This document shows, piece by piece, positions 8,455-17,856 of a DNA stretch of 64,000 nucleotides. The translations under genes and the position numbers were made by a program. Numbering within the stretch: the first letter of the stretch is position 1; each line of letters begins with the position of its first letter. The notes under the pieces were generated by a model, which made no database searches, was not told the DNA's origin, and was given only the letters and a program-made list of their open reading frames with translations. Source of the stretch: Chryseosolibacter sp964532595 (GTDB lineage: Bacteria > Bacteroidota > Bacteroidia > Cytophagales > Cyclobacteriaceae); assembly GCA_964532595.1 (NCBI GenBank), contig CAZHIQ010000002.1, positions 62,001-126,000 of the forward strand. The letters are read 5' to 3'.

Positions 8455-9367
8455 GCTTTACCTCCTTCACTTTGTGTTCATAACGCTTCTCTGCGTAACG
8501 CCTCAACTGTTCGAGCGATGCTACCACCCCGGTGGGGTGTCCGTAGATGGCACGGTCTACCTGAGATAGGTGGTCGGAAATGCCGGGCTCAGCCAAAAAC
8601 GCAGATGTTTCGCGAGTGGTAAGTTTTGTGAACGGACGCGACTCAAGTTGCTCCAGGTAGCTCTTCCAGGTAGACAAAGCAGACTCGGTAGCGGGAACGG
8701 AAAACGATGCGTTCAGTTGGGCTAGCAATTGGTTGTACTTCTCCAGGAAGGATAGATGTCTCTTCCGGAGACGACGGATGGCAAACCAGCGTGTCAGCTT
8801 CGTTCCAAACACAAGCCAGAGTGTTACCACGATGACGAGAATAACTGCAGCAATGATAACGGCCATCCATGCATTAAAAGCGTAGTCGACGTCGCGGTAG
8901 TTTGTGTCTTCGCGTAAAGGAAGCTCCTGAATCGCGACGGTGTCCGGTACCCGGGCAACAAGCTGGGTGATCAGAACTGTGTCGCGCGGAGATGCAAACA
9001 TCACGGAGTCATTGCCATGAATGAGATAGGCGGGGAGCTCCAACGACTGTATTCGATCGATCTCGAATGTCGTTAAGTAATAGATGGCAGAATCGAAGCT
9101 TATTCCTCCAATGGTTCGGGTTGGAAAATATTGCTTTCGTACATATTCGAAGGGCTCAAACGAAGCTGTTGAATCGGGAAAAAGAACGGTCAGCGAAGAG
9201 GCATAGCGTGCCGAGAGGTAGAACGGAACCTCTTCACCGATTTTCACGCTGTCAACAAGGAACCCACCCTGTACAATTACTTCCTGGCCTGACGCGGTAA
9301 ATGGCGCGGTCAGACTTCCCATGAGTAGAAACCAGGCCAGGCGGCACGTCTTCAACAATGCATTCAT
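8447..9367 (-). CDS. Exported membrane protein of the Bat locus
   Basis: A 306-residue protein with a signal peptide (residues 1-27, ending near ASGQ), a beta-rich periplasmic part of roughly 130 residues, one transmembrane helix near 168-192 and a charged cytosolic tail containing helical segments. This arrangement is typical of the unnamed gene between DUF58 and BatA in Bacteroidetes; no enzymatic motif is visible. It overlaps BatA by 8 bases and DUF58 by 4 (ATGA), so the three are translationally coupled. Probably a membrane partner of the VWA protein (inference from context). Confidence 0.7.
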   Translation of the reverse strand: MNALLKTCRLAWFLLMGSLTAPFTASGQEVIVQGGFLVDSVKIGEEVPFYLSARYASSLTVLFPDSTASFEPFEYVRKQYFPTRTIGGISFDSAIYYLTTFEIDRIQSLELPAYLIHGNDSVMFASPRDTVLITQLVARVPDTVAIQELPLREDTNYRDVDYAFNAWMAVIIAAVILVIVVTLWLVFGTKLTRWFAIRRLRKRHLSFLEKYNQLLAQLNASFSVPATESALSTWKSYLEQLESRPFTKLTTRETSAFLAEPGISDHLSQVDRAIYGHPTGVVASLEQLRRYAEKRYEHKVKEVKHG

Positions 9368-10242
9368 GACGCCTTCATCGATTTGTTTCTCATTCTGAAA
9401 AGCTTCAGCAACCGCGGGACGTAGTCCTCTTCGGTGTCGAGCGACAAGTAGTTGATTTGGTGTTTGCGGCAGAAGTCTTCCAATTCACTCCGACGGCTGT
9501 TGAATCGGTTCGCGATCTTATTACGAAATCCTCCAAACGAAGTGTTGACCCACAGGGTTTTACCTGATTCTTTGTCGGCGACCGGGATAATGCCCAGGCT
9601 TGGCAAACGGGTCTCACGCTTGTCACTTACGTGGATTACGACAAGATCGTGACGCCGGGCGAGTGACTTCAGGTTGTGGAAGTACCCCTCGTCAATGAAA
9701 TCGGAAATCAGAATAACCACGCTGCGGCGTCGGATGACATTGAGCGCGAATGCAATGGCTCGGGATAGGTCGGTCTTCTTCGAAACAGGCTTCAGCCGCG
9801 CGAGCGATGAGACGATCTCATAGGCTTGCGAATGCCCCTTTGTCGGCTTTAGGTACTTTTCCTTGATGTCCGAAAAACAAATGAGACCGACGTGACTGGA
9901 TTCTTTTACCGACGAGAGCGCGAGCACACCGCATATCTCGCGAGAGACATCGGCCTTCGTCCGCCCGGGATTTCCGATGTCTCCAGAGGCGCTTACGTCA
10001 AGGAGGAAAAAGACCGTTTGTTCCTTTTCCTCGCGAAAGGTTTTTACGAAGGTACCGTGGCCTTTGGCAGAAACGTTCCAGTCTATGGTACGGATATCGT
10101 CGCCATATTGATAAGGGCGTACATCGTCGAACTCCAGTCCGGATCCCTTGAAGATCGAACGAAAATCGCCCTGCATATGGCTGTTGATAGCCTTGCGGAT
10201 CTGTATTTCGTACTTGCGAAGCTTTCTGAGTAATTCTTTCAA
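9364..10242 (-). CDS. DUF58 domain protein
   Basis: A 292-residue cytosolic DUF58 protein. The signature VRPYQYGDDIRTIDWNVSA is at about residues 42-60, followed by a VWA-like region (FFLLDVSAS, then LISDFIDEG). DUF58 proteins are usually encoded beside a MoxR AAA+ ATPase, but none is present here. The only workable start is TTG at 10240-10242: an in-frame stop lies seven codons upstream, and the next Met (residue 23) would remove the conserved KELLRKLRKYEIQ helix. Confidence 0.85.
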   Translation of the reverse strand: MKELLRKLRKYEIQIRKAINSHMQGDFRSIFKGSGLEFDDVRPYQYGDDIRTIDWNVSAKGHGTFVKTFREEKEQTVFFLLDVSASGDIGNPGRTKADVSREICGVLALSSVKESSHVGLICFSDIKEKYLKPTKGHSQAYEIVSSLARLKPVSKKTDLSRAIAFALNVIRRRSVVILISDFIDEGYFHNLKSLARRHDLVVIHVSDKRETRLPSLGIIPVADKESGKTLWVNTSFGGFRNKIANRFNSRRSELEDFCRKHQINYLSLDTEEDYVPRLLKLFRMRNKSMKAS

Positions 10243-10370
10243 GTTGCTTTTGCTTGAACTCTACTGAAGTGTTTCTCCTCTTCCAACCACACGATAGTTC
10301 AAAAGCCACCGCATAAAATGCTGCGCACGGTTGGCATGTGGTTTAAGGCCCCAAAATAGAGAATTATGCG

Positions 10371-10378
10371 TATTTTTG
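10371..10378 (+). promoter_or_regulatory. Candidate -7 box for the DUF4296-mutS2 unit
   Basis: TATTTTTG is an exact TAnnTTTG match 41 bases upstream of the DUF4296 start codon. A TTTA at 10342 is too far upstream for a good -33 element. The leader between box and gene also carries the purine-rich tract AAAAGGAGGGG at 10391-10401. Confidence 0.4.
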
Positions 10379-10419
10379 GCACCCGAATTGAAAAGGAGGG
10401 GCATAAAACTGATTTATAG

Positions 10420-10764
10420 ATGCGTGCGATACATTGGAAAGTTGTAATCGTGGCCCTGTTCCTGACGGTGGCTTGCGGGGAAAAGCGACCGGCCGACGTC
10501 CTGTCAAAGGGTGAGATGGTCGAAATCCTCGAAGAGGTCTATGTGGCTGAAGCCCGGCTCAACCAGTTGGCGCTTCCTCGCGACTCGGCAAAGTTGCTTG
10601 CCAGCGTAATGAGTCACCGTATCTATTCAGCCGCAGGCGTAACTGATTCGGTCTTCCAGCGGTCGCTGGATTATTATATGGCGCGCCCCGCCGAGTTAGA
10701 GGAAATCTATACGGCGCTGGTAGATACCTTGCAATTGCGGGAACAACGCGCCAAGCAGCCGTAA
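10420..10764 (+). CDS. DUF4296 lipoprotein
   Basis: A 114-residue predicted lipoprotein. The signal sequence ends in the lipobox LTVAC, placing the acylated Cys near residue 20. The mature part carries the helical DUF4296 pattern, including MVEILEEVYVAEARL and SVFQRSLDYYMARP. The family is found in Bacteroidetes and has no known function. Its stop lies two bases before mutS2, so the two genes are co-transcribed. Confidence 0.8.
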   Translation: MRAIHWKVVIVALFLTVACGEKRPADVLSKGEMVEILEEVYVAEARLNQLALPRDSAKLLASVMSHRIYSAAGVTDSVFQRSLDYYMARPAELEEIYTALVDTLQLREQRAKQP

Positions 10765-10766
10765 AC

Positions 10767-13133
10767 ATGATTTACCCGGAAGTGTTTGAACAGAAGCTGG
10801 GCTTTGATCAGATAAGGGCAAAGCTGGAAAGCTATTGCCTGTCGGAGGCGGGACGCGAAAGAGTGCGGTCCATGCACTTCCAGGTCGACGCGGAGACAAT
10901 AAGGCGACTGTTACTACAGACATTGGAACTGCGCCTGATTCTGGATAAGGGGGAGGATTTTCCTGCTCGCCATTACTTCGACGCCACGGAATGGCTCGCT
11001 AAAATTGCCCTCGAGGGTAACTGGCTGGAGGCCGAAGAGTTCCTGCATCTTGGGCAATCTCTTGAGACGATCGTTGCTATACGGACTTTTCTTTCGGGAA
11101 CTTCTGAGACGTACGGCGCCCTCTGGGAATTAGCGCGGCCAGTTACGGTGTCCCTACACCTTGCCCGCAAAATTTCCGAGAAAGTTGATGACAAGGCACA
11201 GGTGCGCGACAACGCAAGCCCTACGCTCGCTCAAATCCGAAAACGGCTGAGGGACGAACAGAGCCGTGTAAGGCGACTTGCGGACCAGCTTTTCCGTCAA
11301 GCGGTAACCGATGGTTACATTCCCGAAGGCGCTCTTCCTACCGTCAGGGACGGACGAGTGGTTCTTCCGGTGCTGGCTGAGCATAAACGCCGTGTCCGCG
11401 GCTTCATTCTCGACGAGTCGGCTACAGGTCAGACGGTCTTTATTGAGCCCGCTGAAATGCTTGAGGCCAACAACGAAATCCGGGACCTGGAGCATGAGGA
11501 AAAGCGCGAAGTTATCCGGATTCTCAGGGCGCTCACCGATGTGATGCGCGAAGAATTGCCAGCGATTAAGCATGGATTTTCGTTCTTGGCAGAGATCGAT
11601 TTTATACGGGCTAAGGCAAGGTTTGCCCGCGACATTAACGGAGATTATCCCGAGCTTGTCGACAAGCCTGCTTTGTCGTGGAAGGACGCCCGGCACCCTC
11701 TCCTTTATCTCAGCCTCAAAGGAAAACGAGATGTCGTGCCGCTCAACATTGACCTCGATTCTGAAAATTCCATGCTTCTTGTCTCGGGGCCCAATGCAGG
11801 AGGCAAGTCCGTGACGCTGAAAACCGTCGGGCTACTCCAATATATGGCGCAGTGTGGTTTGTTAATTCCTCTTGCTGAGAAGTCGCGGGTAGGTGTTTTT
11901 GAAGGTATTTACCTCGATATCGGCGATCAGCAGTCGATTGAAAACGATTTAAGTACATACAGCAGCCATCTGCGCAATATGGCGGTCTTTCTTTCCGCGG
12001 CCGGACATTCCTCGCTCGTATTGTTGGATGAGCTTGGATCGGGAACGGATCCGAACTTCGGCGGCGCCATTGCAGAAGCGGTCCTTGAAGCATTGCTCGC
12101 GCGGGGTGTATGGGGTGTGGCTACCACGCATTATTATAACCTTAAGCTGTTTGCCGGGCAGCGTCCGGGTATTCGCAATGCTTCCATGCGGTTCGACAGC
12201 GACCGCCTTCAACCGCTTTATGTTCTCGATATCGGAAAGCCGGGAAGCTCTTTTGCTCTGGAGATTGCCAGAACAACGGGGCTGCCATCCGACGTCGTTG
12301 AAAAGGCGGAGCAGCTCGTCGGAAAAGACCTTGCGGGTTTTGAGACGCTGGTACGCAACCTCGAGCGCGAGCGCCAGGAGTTGGCGGAAAAGCTCGCCGA
12401 AACGGAGAAGACGAAAGCGAAACTCAAACAATCGCTGGCGCGCTATGAGGCACTGGCGGGAGAGCTCGAATCTCGCAAGAAGGAAATCATTGCTAAGGCG
12501 CGGGAAGAAGCCGCCGGGCTTTTGCGTGAGACTAATCGCGAAATTGAGAAGACCATTCGGCACATCCGCGAAAATCGGGCGGAGCGTAAGGAGACATTGC
12601 GCGTTCGAAAGAACTTACAAGGGCTTCAACAGCGAGTCGCTGAAAAAAAGACCGATCGCAAGGAAGCGCCTACCCCTATCAGGGAAGGAGACCGTGTCAG
12701 GATCACTGGTCAGGAGGGTAGCGGTACCGTTATCTCGGTCAAGGACAAGACTGCCACCGTTCAGTTTGGCCCGTTCAAATCAATGATCAATTTGAATAAA
12801 CTGGAGAAAGTATCAGCGGCATCGCTTGAGAAGGAACGGGCTTCGCGCGCGCGGGCTACGGGTATTAACCTGTATGAAAAGCAGACCAACTTCAATCCTG
12901 TCCTCGATATCCGGGGAAAGCGCGCGGAAGAAGTGCTGCCTTTGCTGGACCAGTTTCTCGACACAGCATTGCTCCTTGGCCATGGCGAACTTCGCATTAT
13001 TCATGGCAAAGGCGAAGGGGTGCTACGCAAGATAGTTCGCGAGCAATTGAACCGTGTCAAAGAAGTTGCCACCTTCCACGACGAGCACGTCGAACGTGGA
13101 GGGGATGGCATTACCGTTGTTGTCTTGAAGTAG
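10767..13133 (+). CDS. mutS2: Endonuclease MutS2
   Basis: A 788-residue MutS2 protein. Order of parts: helical core and clamp (1-320), ATPase with Walker A GPNAGGKS near 341-348 and Walker B LVLLDELGSGTDP near 415-427, a long coiled coil (about 515-630), and a C-terminal Smr nuclease domain (about 710-788) with VLDIRGKRAEE and IIHGKGEGVL. MutS2 does not act in mismatch repair; it is linked to suppression of recombination and, in some bacteria, to rescue of collided ribosomes. Full length and intact. Confidence 0.96.
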   Translation: MIYPEVFEQKLGFDQIRAKLESYCLSEAGRERVRSMHFQVDAETIRRLLLQTLELRLILDKGEDFPARHYFDATEWLAKIALEGNWLEAEEFLHLGQSLETIVAIRTFLSGTSETYGALWELARPVTVSLHLARKISEKVDDKAQVRDNASPTLAQIRKRLRDEQSRVRRLADQLFRQAVTDGYIPEGALPTVRDGRVVLPVLAEHKRRVRGFILDESATGQTVFIEPAEMLEANNEIRDLEHEEKREVIRILRALTDVMREELPAIKHGFSFLAEIDFIRAKARFARDINGDYPELVDKPALSWKDARHPLLYLSLKGKRDVVPLNIDLDSENSMLLVSGPNAGGKSVTLKTVGLLQYMAQCGLLIPLAEKSRVGVFEGIYLDIGDQQSIENDLSTYSSHLRNMAVFLSAAGHSSLVLLDELGSGTDPNFGGAIAEAVLEALLARGVWGVATTHYYNLKLFAGQRPGIRNASMRFDSDRLQPLYVLDIGKPGSSFALEIARTTGLPSDVVEKAEQLVGKDLAGFETLVRNLERERQELAEKLAETEKTKAKLKQSLARYEALAGELESRKKEIIAKAREEAAGLLRETNREIEKTIRHIRENRAERKETLRVRKNLQGLQQRVAEKKTDRKEAPTPIREGDRVRITGQEGSGTVISVKDKTATVQFGPFKSMINLNKLEKVSAASLEKERASRARATGINLYEKQTNFNPVLDIRGKRAEEVLPLLDQFLDTALLLGHGELRIIHGKGEGVLRKIVREQLNRVKEVATFHDEHVERGGDGITVVVLK

Positions 13134-13137
13134 GGGA

Positions 13138-13614
13138 TTACTTGGTCAGGGTGAATACCCAGTCGCCCGAAACTGCTTCAATGCGACCTGTTCCAGGCCA
13201 GCCTCCCGCATCGGGAACTTCAAAATAGAGTGTGAGCTGGCTATCGGTAACCTGGTAAGCTACACTGATTTCGCTGTCAGTAGCGGGGTCACGAATAATT
13301 TCAGTCGTCTTGTTTGTGCCGAATTTCCAGGTGCCTGATGCGGGCCAGGGGCTGGGGTTTGGGCGCAGGCCTTCGACGCTGTAGTTATAAGTATTGTTCT
13401 CGGCATAGCTGCCGCCGAGTGTCAGGGTAAACCCATCGAATTCCTCTGTACGGTCTTCTCCGTCATTAACAGCAGACTGGATGGTCCACGTGCTTGTGAG
13501 CTTTTCAAGCTGTTGCTGTTCTTCGGATTTTTTCTTCGGATCGTCTTTGTCACAAGATGCCAGTAATATAACCAGTGCCGAAGCCAGGAGGGAAAAGGAG
13601 AACTTCATTTTCAT
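13138..13614 (-). CDS. Lipocalin-like lipoprotein
   Basis: A 158-residue predicted lipoprotein: the signal sequence ends in the lipobox ILLASC (Cys near 21), followed by a charged linker rich in D, K and E. The rest is beta-rich with W-x-I-QSAV and TWKFGTNKT segments, as in the small lipocalin-like domains common in Bacteroidetes. No binding partner can be named. Two ATG codons six bases apart (13614 and 13608) are equally possible starts. It converges on mutS2, with four bases between the stop codons. Confidence 0.65.
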   Translation of the reverse strand: MKMKFSFSLLASALVILLASCDKDDPKKKSEEQQQLEKLTSTWTIQSAVNDGEDRTEEFDGFTLTLGGSYAENNTYNYSVEGLRPNPSPWPASGTWKFGTNKTTEIIRDPATDSEISVAYQVTDSQLTLYFEVPDAGGWPGTGRIEAVSGDWVFTLTK

Positions 13615-13648
13615 TTTTTTTTGCCTTTATCAATTAAGTAAAACTACA

Positions 13649-13656
13649 CAAATATA
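13649..13656 (-). promoter_or_regulatory. Candidate -7 box for the lipoprotein gene
   Basis: On the minus strand this is TATATTTG, an exact TAnnTTTG match 34 bases upstream of the start. No -33 TTTG is seen at the expected distance. It would give the lipoprotein its own transcript, separate from the lpx run upstream. Confidence 0.35.
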
Positions 13657-13710
13657 GGTTTGCAGGGATACCGCCGGTAGAAAATATCACCCGACCGTCA
13701 GGTGTACGGG

Positions 13711-14388
13711 CTAGGGGGATAGCGGCTGCCGGGATCGGGGCTTAAAGCGGGTAATATCGATCACTTCTGCACTGGCGGGGTATTCGTCGGGGTTATTTGA
13801 GGCGATAAATACCAGGGCCTGAGCTGGAAGGTCGTCGAGTTGCTTGCGATACCATGAAAAGGCCTGTGCATCGAGGTTGGTGCCGGGCTCGTCAAGAAAA
13901 TAGATATCAGCTTCTGTGAAGCAGGCGAGGCCGAGTTTCACGCGTTGTTTCATGCCCGATGAGAAGGCGGACAAGGGCTTGTCCAGCGCGTGATCCAGGT
14001 ACATTTCCCTGGCAAGATCGGGGACATTGTAAGGCGCCCGGATTGGTTTTAGCCGAAAGTGGAACGCCAGTATTTCCCTGAGGGTGAATTCTTCAATCAG
14101 GTCCATGTAGGGGGTTGCGATGGAGACATGGCGATGAACGTCGGCCGATTCGATGGTTTTGTCCCCCTTGCGGTATTGTAAATCGCCCGACGTCTGTGGC
14201 ATCTGTCCCCACAGCACCTGAAGGAGGGTCGATTTACCTGACCCATTCGGGCCGGTTACTGCGTATTTCTTCCCGCCGTAGAAAGCCATGCTCAGGTCGC
14301 GGAAAATCCACTCGTGATTGAATCGTTTGCTCAGGCCCTCGGTGGTTACGGAAAAGGGCTCATGGCCGTAAGATCCGGTTGGGGACAT
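13711..14388 (-). CDS. Orphan ABC transporter ATPase
   Basis: A 225-residue ABC-type nucleotide-binding protein. Walker A is GPNGSGKST near 46-54, the signature is FSSGMKQR, and Walker B is IYFLDEPGTNLD. The signature is degenerate relative to LSGGQ, as in CcmA-like and some export ATPases. No membrane subunit is encoded within the window. It lies 47 bases downstream of lpxA on the same strand and may be expressed with the lipid A genes, but a role in lipopolysaccharide export is only inference from position. Confidence 0.8.
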   Translation of the reverse strand: MSPTGSYGHEPFSVTTEGLSKRFNHEWIFRDLSMAFYGGKKYAVTGPNGSGKSTLLQVLWGQMPQTSGDLQYRKGDKTIESADVHRHVSIATPYMDLIEEFTLREILAFHFRLKPIRAPYNVPDLAREMYLDHALDKPLSAFSSGMKQRVKLGLACFTEADIYFLDEPGTNLDAQAFSWYRKQLDDLPAQALVFIASNNPDEYPASAEVIDITRFKPRSRQPLSP

Positions 14389-14435
14389 GGCATTGGTTTA
14401 GGTTTGATATCAAGTCTGGTCCTACCGGTTCGACG

Positions 14436-15224
14436 TTAATCGCCGGTTCCGTAGCCCTTCATGATGCCCCGGTCGGAGTTGCGGATAAAGTCGATAATGT
14501 AATCGCGCTCGTGACTTGAAGGAATTTCCCGCTGAACCACTTCCAGGGCCTTGGAGTAATTTATCCCTTTCAGGAAGATGTGGCGGTATATTTCCTGGAT
14601 TTCGCTGATTTTTTCGGCAGCGAATCCCCGGCGGCGGAGGCCGATCGAATTGATCCCTGCATAAGTGAGTGGTTCACGGGCCGCTTTTGTATACGGCGGA
14701 ATATCTTTCCGTACCAGCGATCCGCCTGAAACCATTACATGCGCCCCTACACGAACGAATTGGTGAAGAGCACTCGCGCCGCCGATAATGGCCCAATCGT
14801 CGATCGTGACGTGGCCGGCTACCTGGACAGCGTTGGCAAAAATGCAGTTGTTCCCGATGATGCAATCATGGGCAATATGCACGTAGGCCATCAGCAAGCA
14901 GTTCTTGCCGATGCTGGTTTTGTATTTGTCGGATGTTCCGCGACTAATGGTTACAAACTCACGGATTACCGTGTCGTCGCCGATATAGGTCTCGGTTTTC
15001 TCGCCGGCGAACTTCAGATCCTGAGGAATCGACGAAATCGATGCGCCCGGGTATACCTTGACGTTCTTGCCCAGACGTGTGCCGTCCCACAGAATGGCAT
15101 TGGGGCCTATCCAGCAGTCGTCGTCGATGACAACATCTTTTTGTACCGTAGCATAAGGTTCAATGACAACATTGTTGCCGATCTTTGCTTCGGGGTGAAC
15201 ATTGGCTAAGGGGAATCTGCTCAT
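14436..15224 (-). CDS. lpxA: UDP-N-acetylglucosamine acyltransferase
   Basis: Transfers a 3-hydroxyacyl chain from acyl carrier protein to UDP-GlcNAc, the first step of lipid A synthesis. The 262-residue product shows hexapeptide repeats of a left-handed beta helix, including VIEPYATVQKDVVI and IGNNCIFANAVQVAGHVTI. The catalytic His lies in AYVHIAHDC, and the C-terminal helical part contains SIGLRRRGF. The start overlaps the lpxC/fabZ stop by 4 bases (ATGA), so the genes are coupled. Confidence 0.95.
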   Translation of the reverse strand: MSRFPLANVHPEAKIGNNVVIEPYATVQKDVVIDDDCWIGPNAILWDGTRLGKNVKVYPGASISSIPQDLKFAGEKTETYIGDDTVIREFVTISRGTSDKYKTSIGKNCLLMAYVHIAHDCIIGNNCIFANAVQVAGHVTIDDWAIIGGASALHQFVRVGAHVMVSGGSLVRKDIPPYTKAAREPLTYAGINSIGLRRRGFAAEKISEIQEIYRHIFLKGINYSKALEVVQREIPSSHERDYIIDFIRNSDRGIMKGYGTGD

Positions 15225-16618
15225 GAACTCTTTCGAACGATACTGGCGGTCATCGTACCCTCACAGACGAGGGAGTTACCCACAAATGCACGCCCATACA
15301 TCTTTGCAATACCACGTTTAATCGGCGCTACCAGGTCGCACTGAATAACCAGTGTGTCGCCGGGTAACACCATTTTTCTGAATTTGATGCTTTCGATCCC
15401 TAAAAAATAAGTCCAGTAATTTTCAGGGTCGGGCACGGTGTTGAGTACGAGAATGCCGCCGATCTGGGCCATGGCTTCGATTTGCAGAACTCCCGGGAAA
15501 ACTGGATTACCCGGAAAGTGGCCCTGGAAAAAGAATTCATTAGCCGTTACGTTTTTCACTCCGGCGACCGTTTCGTTGTCAAGATAGATGATTTTATCGA
15601 TTAACAGGAACGGGTAACGGTGGGGGAGTGTCGCCGTGATCTTGTTGATGTCCATTACCGGCGGCAGTGAAGGGTTGTATTTAGGCCTTCCCTGCTTGTC
15701 AGCCTCATGCATCGCCTTCTTGAGTTTTTTGGCGAAGGCGACATTGGCTGCGTGGCCGGGTCGCGCGGCCAGGACCTGGGCTTTTAGCGGCCGGCCCGCC
15801 AAAGCGAGGTCCCCAACGATATCAAGCAGCTTATGACGCGCGGGTTCATTCTTGTACCGCAATTCGACGTTGTTTAGGATACCTTCCTGTTTAACCGCGA
15901 CTTTCGGCTTGCCTAGCATTTTGGCAATATTGTCGAGTTCGTCGTCTTTTACGACTCTATCTACGATTACAATGGCGTTATTGAGGTCTCCGCCACGAAT
16001 CAAGTTGTTTTTGTACAGCATTTCCAACTCGTGCAGGAAACAGAACGTGCGACACGATGCAATTTCCTTTTCAAATTGGCGGATATCGGTGATCGAAGCG
16101 TGCTGGCTGCCCAGTACCGGCGAATTGTAGTCGATCATTACCGTAACGCGGTAATCATCAAGGGGTAATGCGGCAATTTCGACATTGCGAGCGGCTTCGC
16201 GGTAAAAGAGGGGTTCCTGTACCTCAAAAAAATCGCGGACGGCGTTTTGTTCCTCTGTTTCGGCTGCCTTCAGCGTTTCCACAAACTGAATGGAACTCCC
16301 GTCCATAATAGGGCATTCCGGTCCGTCGAGCTGAATAAGAACATTGTCAATTTCCAGGCCTACAAGCGCAGCGAGCGTATGCTCAATCGTGCTGATCCGG
16401 GCACCACTTTCTTCAATAGTGGTTCCGCGGGAAACATCGACGACGTTGTCGCAATCGGCGTTGATAATTGGGGAGCCTGGCAGGTCAACACGCTGGAATT
16501 TTATCCCATGGTTGGGCTTGGCCGGCAAAAAAGTCATATTGGTTTGCACGCCCGTGTGCAGGCCAACGCCGGATATTGTGACAGACTTCTGGATTGTTTG
16601 CTGTTTGATATTAAGCAT
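15221..16618 (-). CDS. lpxC/fabZ: Fused LpxC deacetylase / FabZ dehydratase
   Basis: A 465-residue two-enzyme protein. Residues 1 to about 305 are LpxC, the zinc UDP-3-O-acyl-GlcNAc deacetylase and committed step of lipid A synthesis, with zinc ligands in STIEHTLAAL and ARHKLLDIVGD. From Met322 the C-terminal part is FabZ, the 3-hydroxyacyl-ACP dehydratase, with PHRYPFLLID and the catalytic GHFPGNPVFPGVLQIEAMAQ. This fusion is a known Bacteroidetes trait and puts enzymes competing for 3-hydroxyacyl-ACP in one chain. It lies 83 bases after lpxD and overlaps lpxA. Confidence 0.95.
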   Translation of the reverse strand: MLNIKQQTIQKSVTISGVGLHTGVQTNMTFLPAKPNHGIKFQRVDLPGSPIINADCDNVVDVSRGTTIEESGARISTIEHTLAALVGLEIDNVLIQLDGPECPIMDGSSIQFVETLKAAETEEQNAVRDFFEVQEPLFYREAARNVEIAALPLDDYRVTVMIDYNSPVLGSQHASITDIRQFEKEIASCRTFCFLHELEMLYKNNLIRGGDLNNAIVIVDRVVKDDELDNIAKMLGKPKVAVKQEGILNNVELRYKNEPARHKLLDIVGDLALAGRPLKAQVLAARPGHAANVAFAKKLKKAMHEADKQGRPKYNPSLPPVMDINKITATLPHRYPFLLIDKIIYLDNETVAGVKNVTANEFFFQGHFPGNPVFPGVLQIEAMAQIGGILVLNTVPDPENYWTYFLGIESIKFRKMVLPGDTLVIQCDLVAPIKRGIAKMYGRAFVGNSLVCEGTMTASIVRKSS

Positions 16619-16701
16619 AGCACTGGAAAGTCGGCAAATTTAAACGCAATTCTCGGGATATTCCAACGATTAGCGGATGTATTACGCAATCGATTGAATC
16701 G

Positions 16702-17778
16702 TCACGAGGCGCGTCCGCTTGCAATAGAGGATGTTTTCTCTTCGAGATCAGCAACCTTTCTGCGAAGCTCCTGCAGCCGATGGTAGAGGTCTGGAAGTTG
16801 TTTAAACACGGCGTATGTGCGGAAATACTGACTCTTATCAAAAGCTGGCGAGCCCAAAAACTGACCACCCTCTTCGGTAATCGACTTGAGAATCCCCGAC
16901 TGCGCTCCGATACTGGTGCGATCGGCGAGGACGAGGTGTCCCGCCACGCCGACTTGTCCGGCAATGACGCTGTATGCTCCGATTTTTGATGATCCTGAAA
17001 TTCCCGTTTGCGCCGCAATAACAGTATGCTTCCCGATATGCACATTATGGGCTACCTGAATTAAATTGTCGAGCTTCACGCCTTCACCAATAACTGTGGC
17101 GTCACCGGCGAGCGTTGCGCAGTCAATAACCGTATTGGCACCAATGTTCACGTGGTCTTCAATGACAACGTGGCCGAGTTGCGGGATAGCCTTATAGGTG
17201 CCGTCCTCCTTGGGGGCAAAGCCAAAGCCATCACTTCCGATAACAACACCGGCGTGGATAACGCAGTGGCTACCGATCCGCGTACCAGCGTACACCTTCA
17301 CGTTGGCGTGTAAAATGGTGTTGTCTCCGATAACAACGTCGTCGCCGACGTACACGTGAGGGTATATCTTAACATTGTCGCCGATCCTGACGTTGTTGCC
17401 GATGTAAGAAAAAGCGCCGCGATATATTCCATCGCCCGTCACCACGTTGCTGCCTAAAAATGCAGGTTCTTCAACACCCGATTTCTGGAAGCTGATCATT
17501 TTATGATACTCCTCGAGAAGGGCCGTGAAACTGACATAAGCGTTCTCAACGACAATAAGCGTTGTAGACAGAGGCTTTCGCGGAGTGAAATCCCGGTTTA
17601 CGATGACGGCCGAAGCCTGTGTGGTGTAGATATACGACTCGTATTTAGGATTGGACAGGAAAGTGATCTGGCCCTTTGTTGCTTCCTGGATACGCGCGAG
17701 CATATTTACTTTTTCGCTGCCATCCCCTTTCACTTCGCCGCCCAGCAACTGCGCAACCTGATCAATCGTAAACTCCAT
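16702..17778 (-). CDS. lpxD: UDP-3-O-(3-hydroxyacyl)glucosamine N-acyltransferase
   Basis: Adds the N-linked acyl chain in lipid A synthesis, the step after LpxC. The 358-residue protein has the N-terminal uridine-binding domain (to about 105), then a long left-handed beta helix of hexapeptide repeats with GSDGFGFAPKEDG in the middle and the catalytic-region LIQVAHNVHIGKH, and a C-terminal helix. Length is normal. It sits between the HD gene (78-base gap) and lpxC/fabZ (83-base gap). Confidence 0.94.
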   Translation of the reverse strand: MEFTIDQVAQLLGGEVKGDGSEKVNMLARIQEATKGQITFLSNPKYESYIYTTQASAVIVNRDFTPRKPLSTTLIVVENAYVSFTALLEEYHKMISFQKSGVEEPAFLGSNVVTGDGIYRGAFSYIGNNVRIGDNVKIYPHVYVGDDVVIGDNTILHANVKVYAGTRIGSHCVIHAGVVIGSDGFGFAPKEDGTYKAIPQLGHVVIEDHVNIGANTVIDCATLAGDATVIGEGVKLDNLIQVAHNVHIGKHTVIAAQTGISGSSKIGAYSVIAGQVGVAGHLVLADRTSIGAQSGILKSITEEGGQFLGSPAFDKSQYFRTYAVFKQLPDLYHRLQELRRKVADLEEKTSSIASGRAS

Positions 17779-17856
17779 ATTCCGGCATTGGTGGTTCTGT
17801 TTTGGGTCTTGATAGCCAGATCATCCCCTTTCCCCCTACGGGTGGTTGACCAGTGG

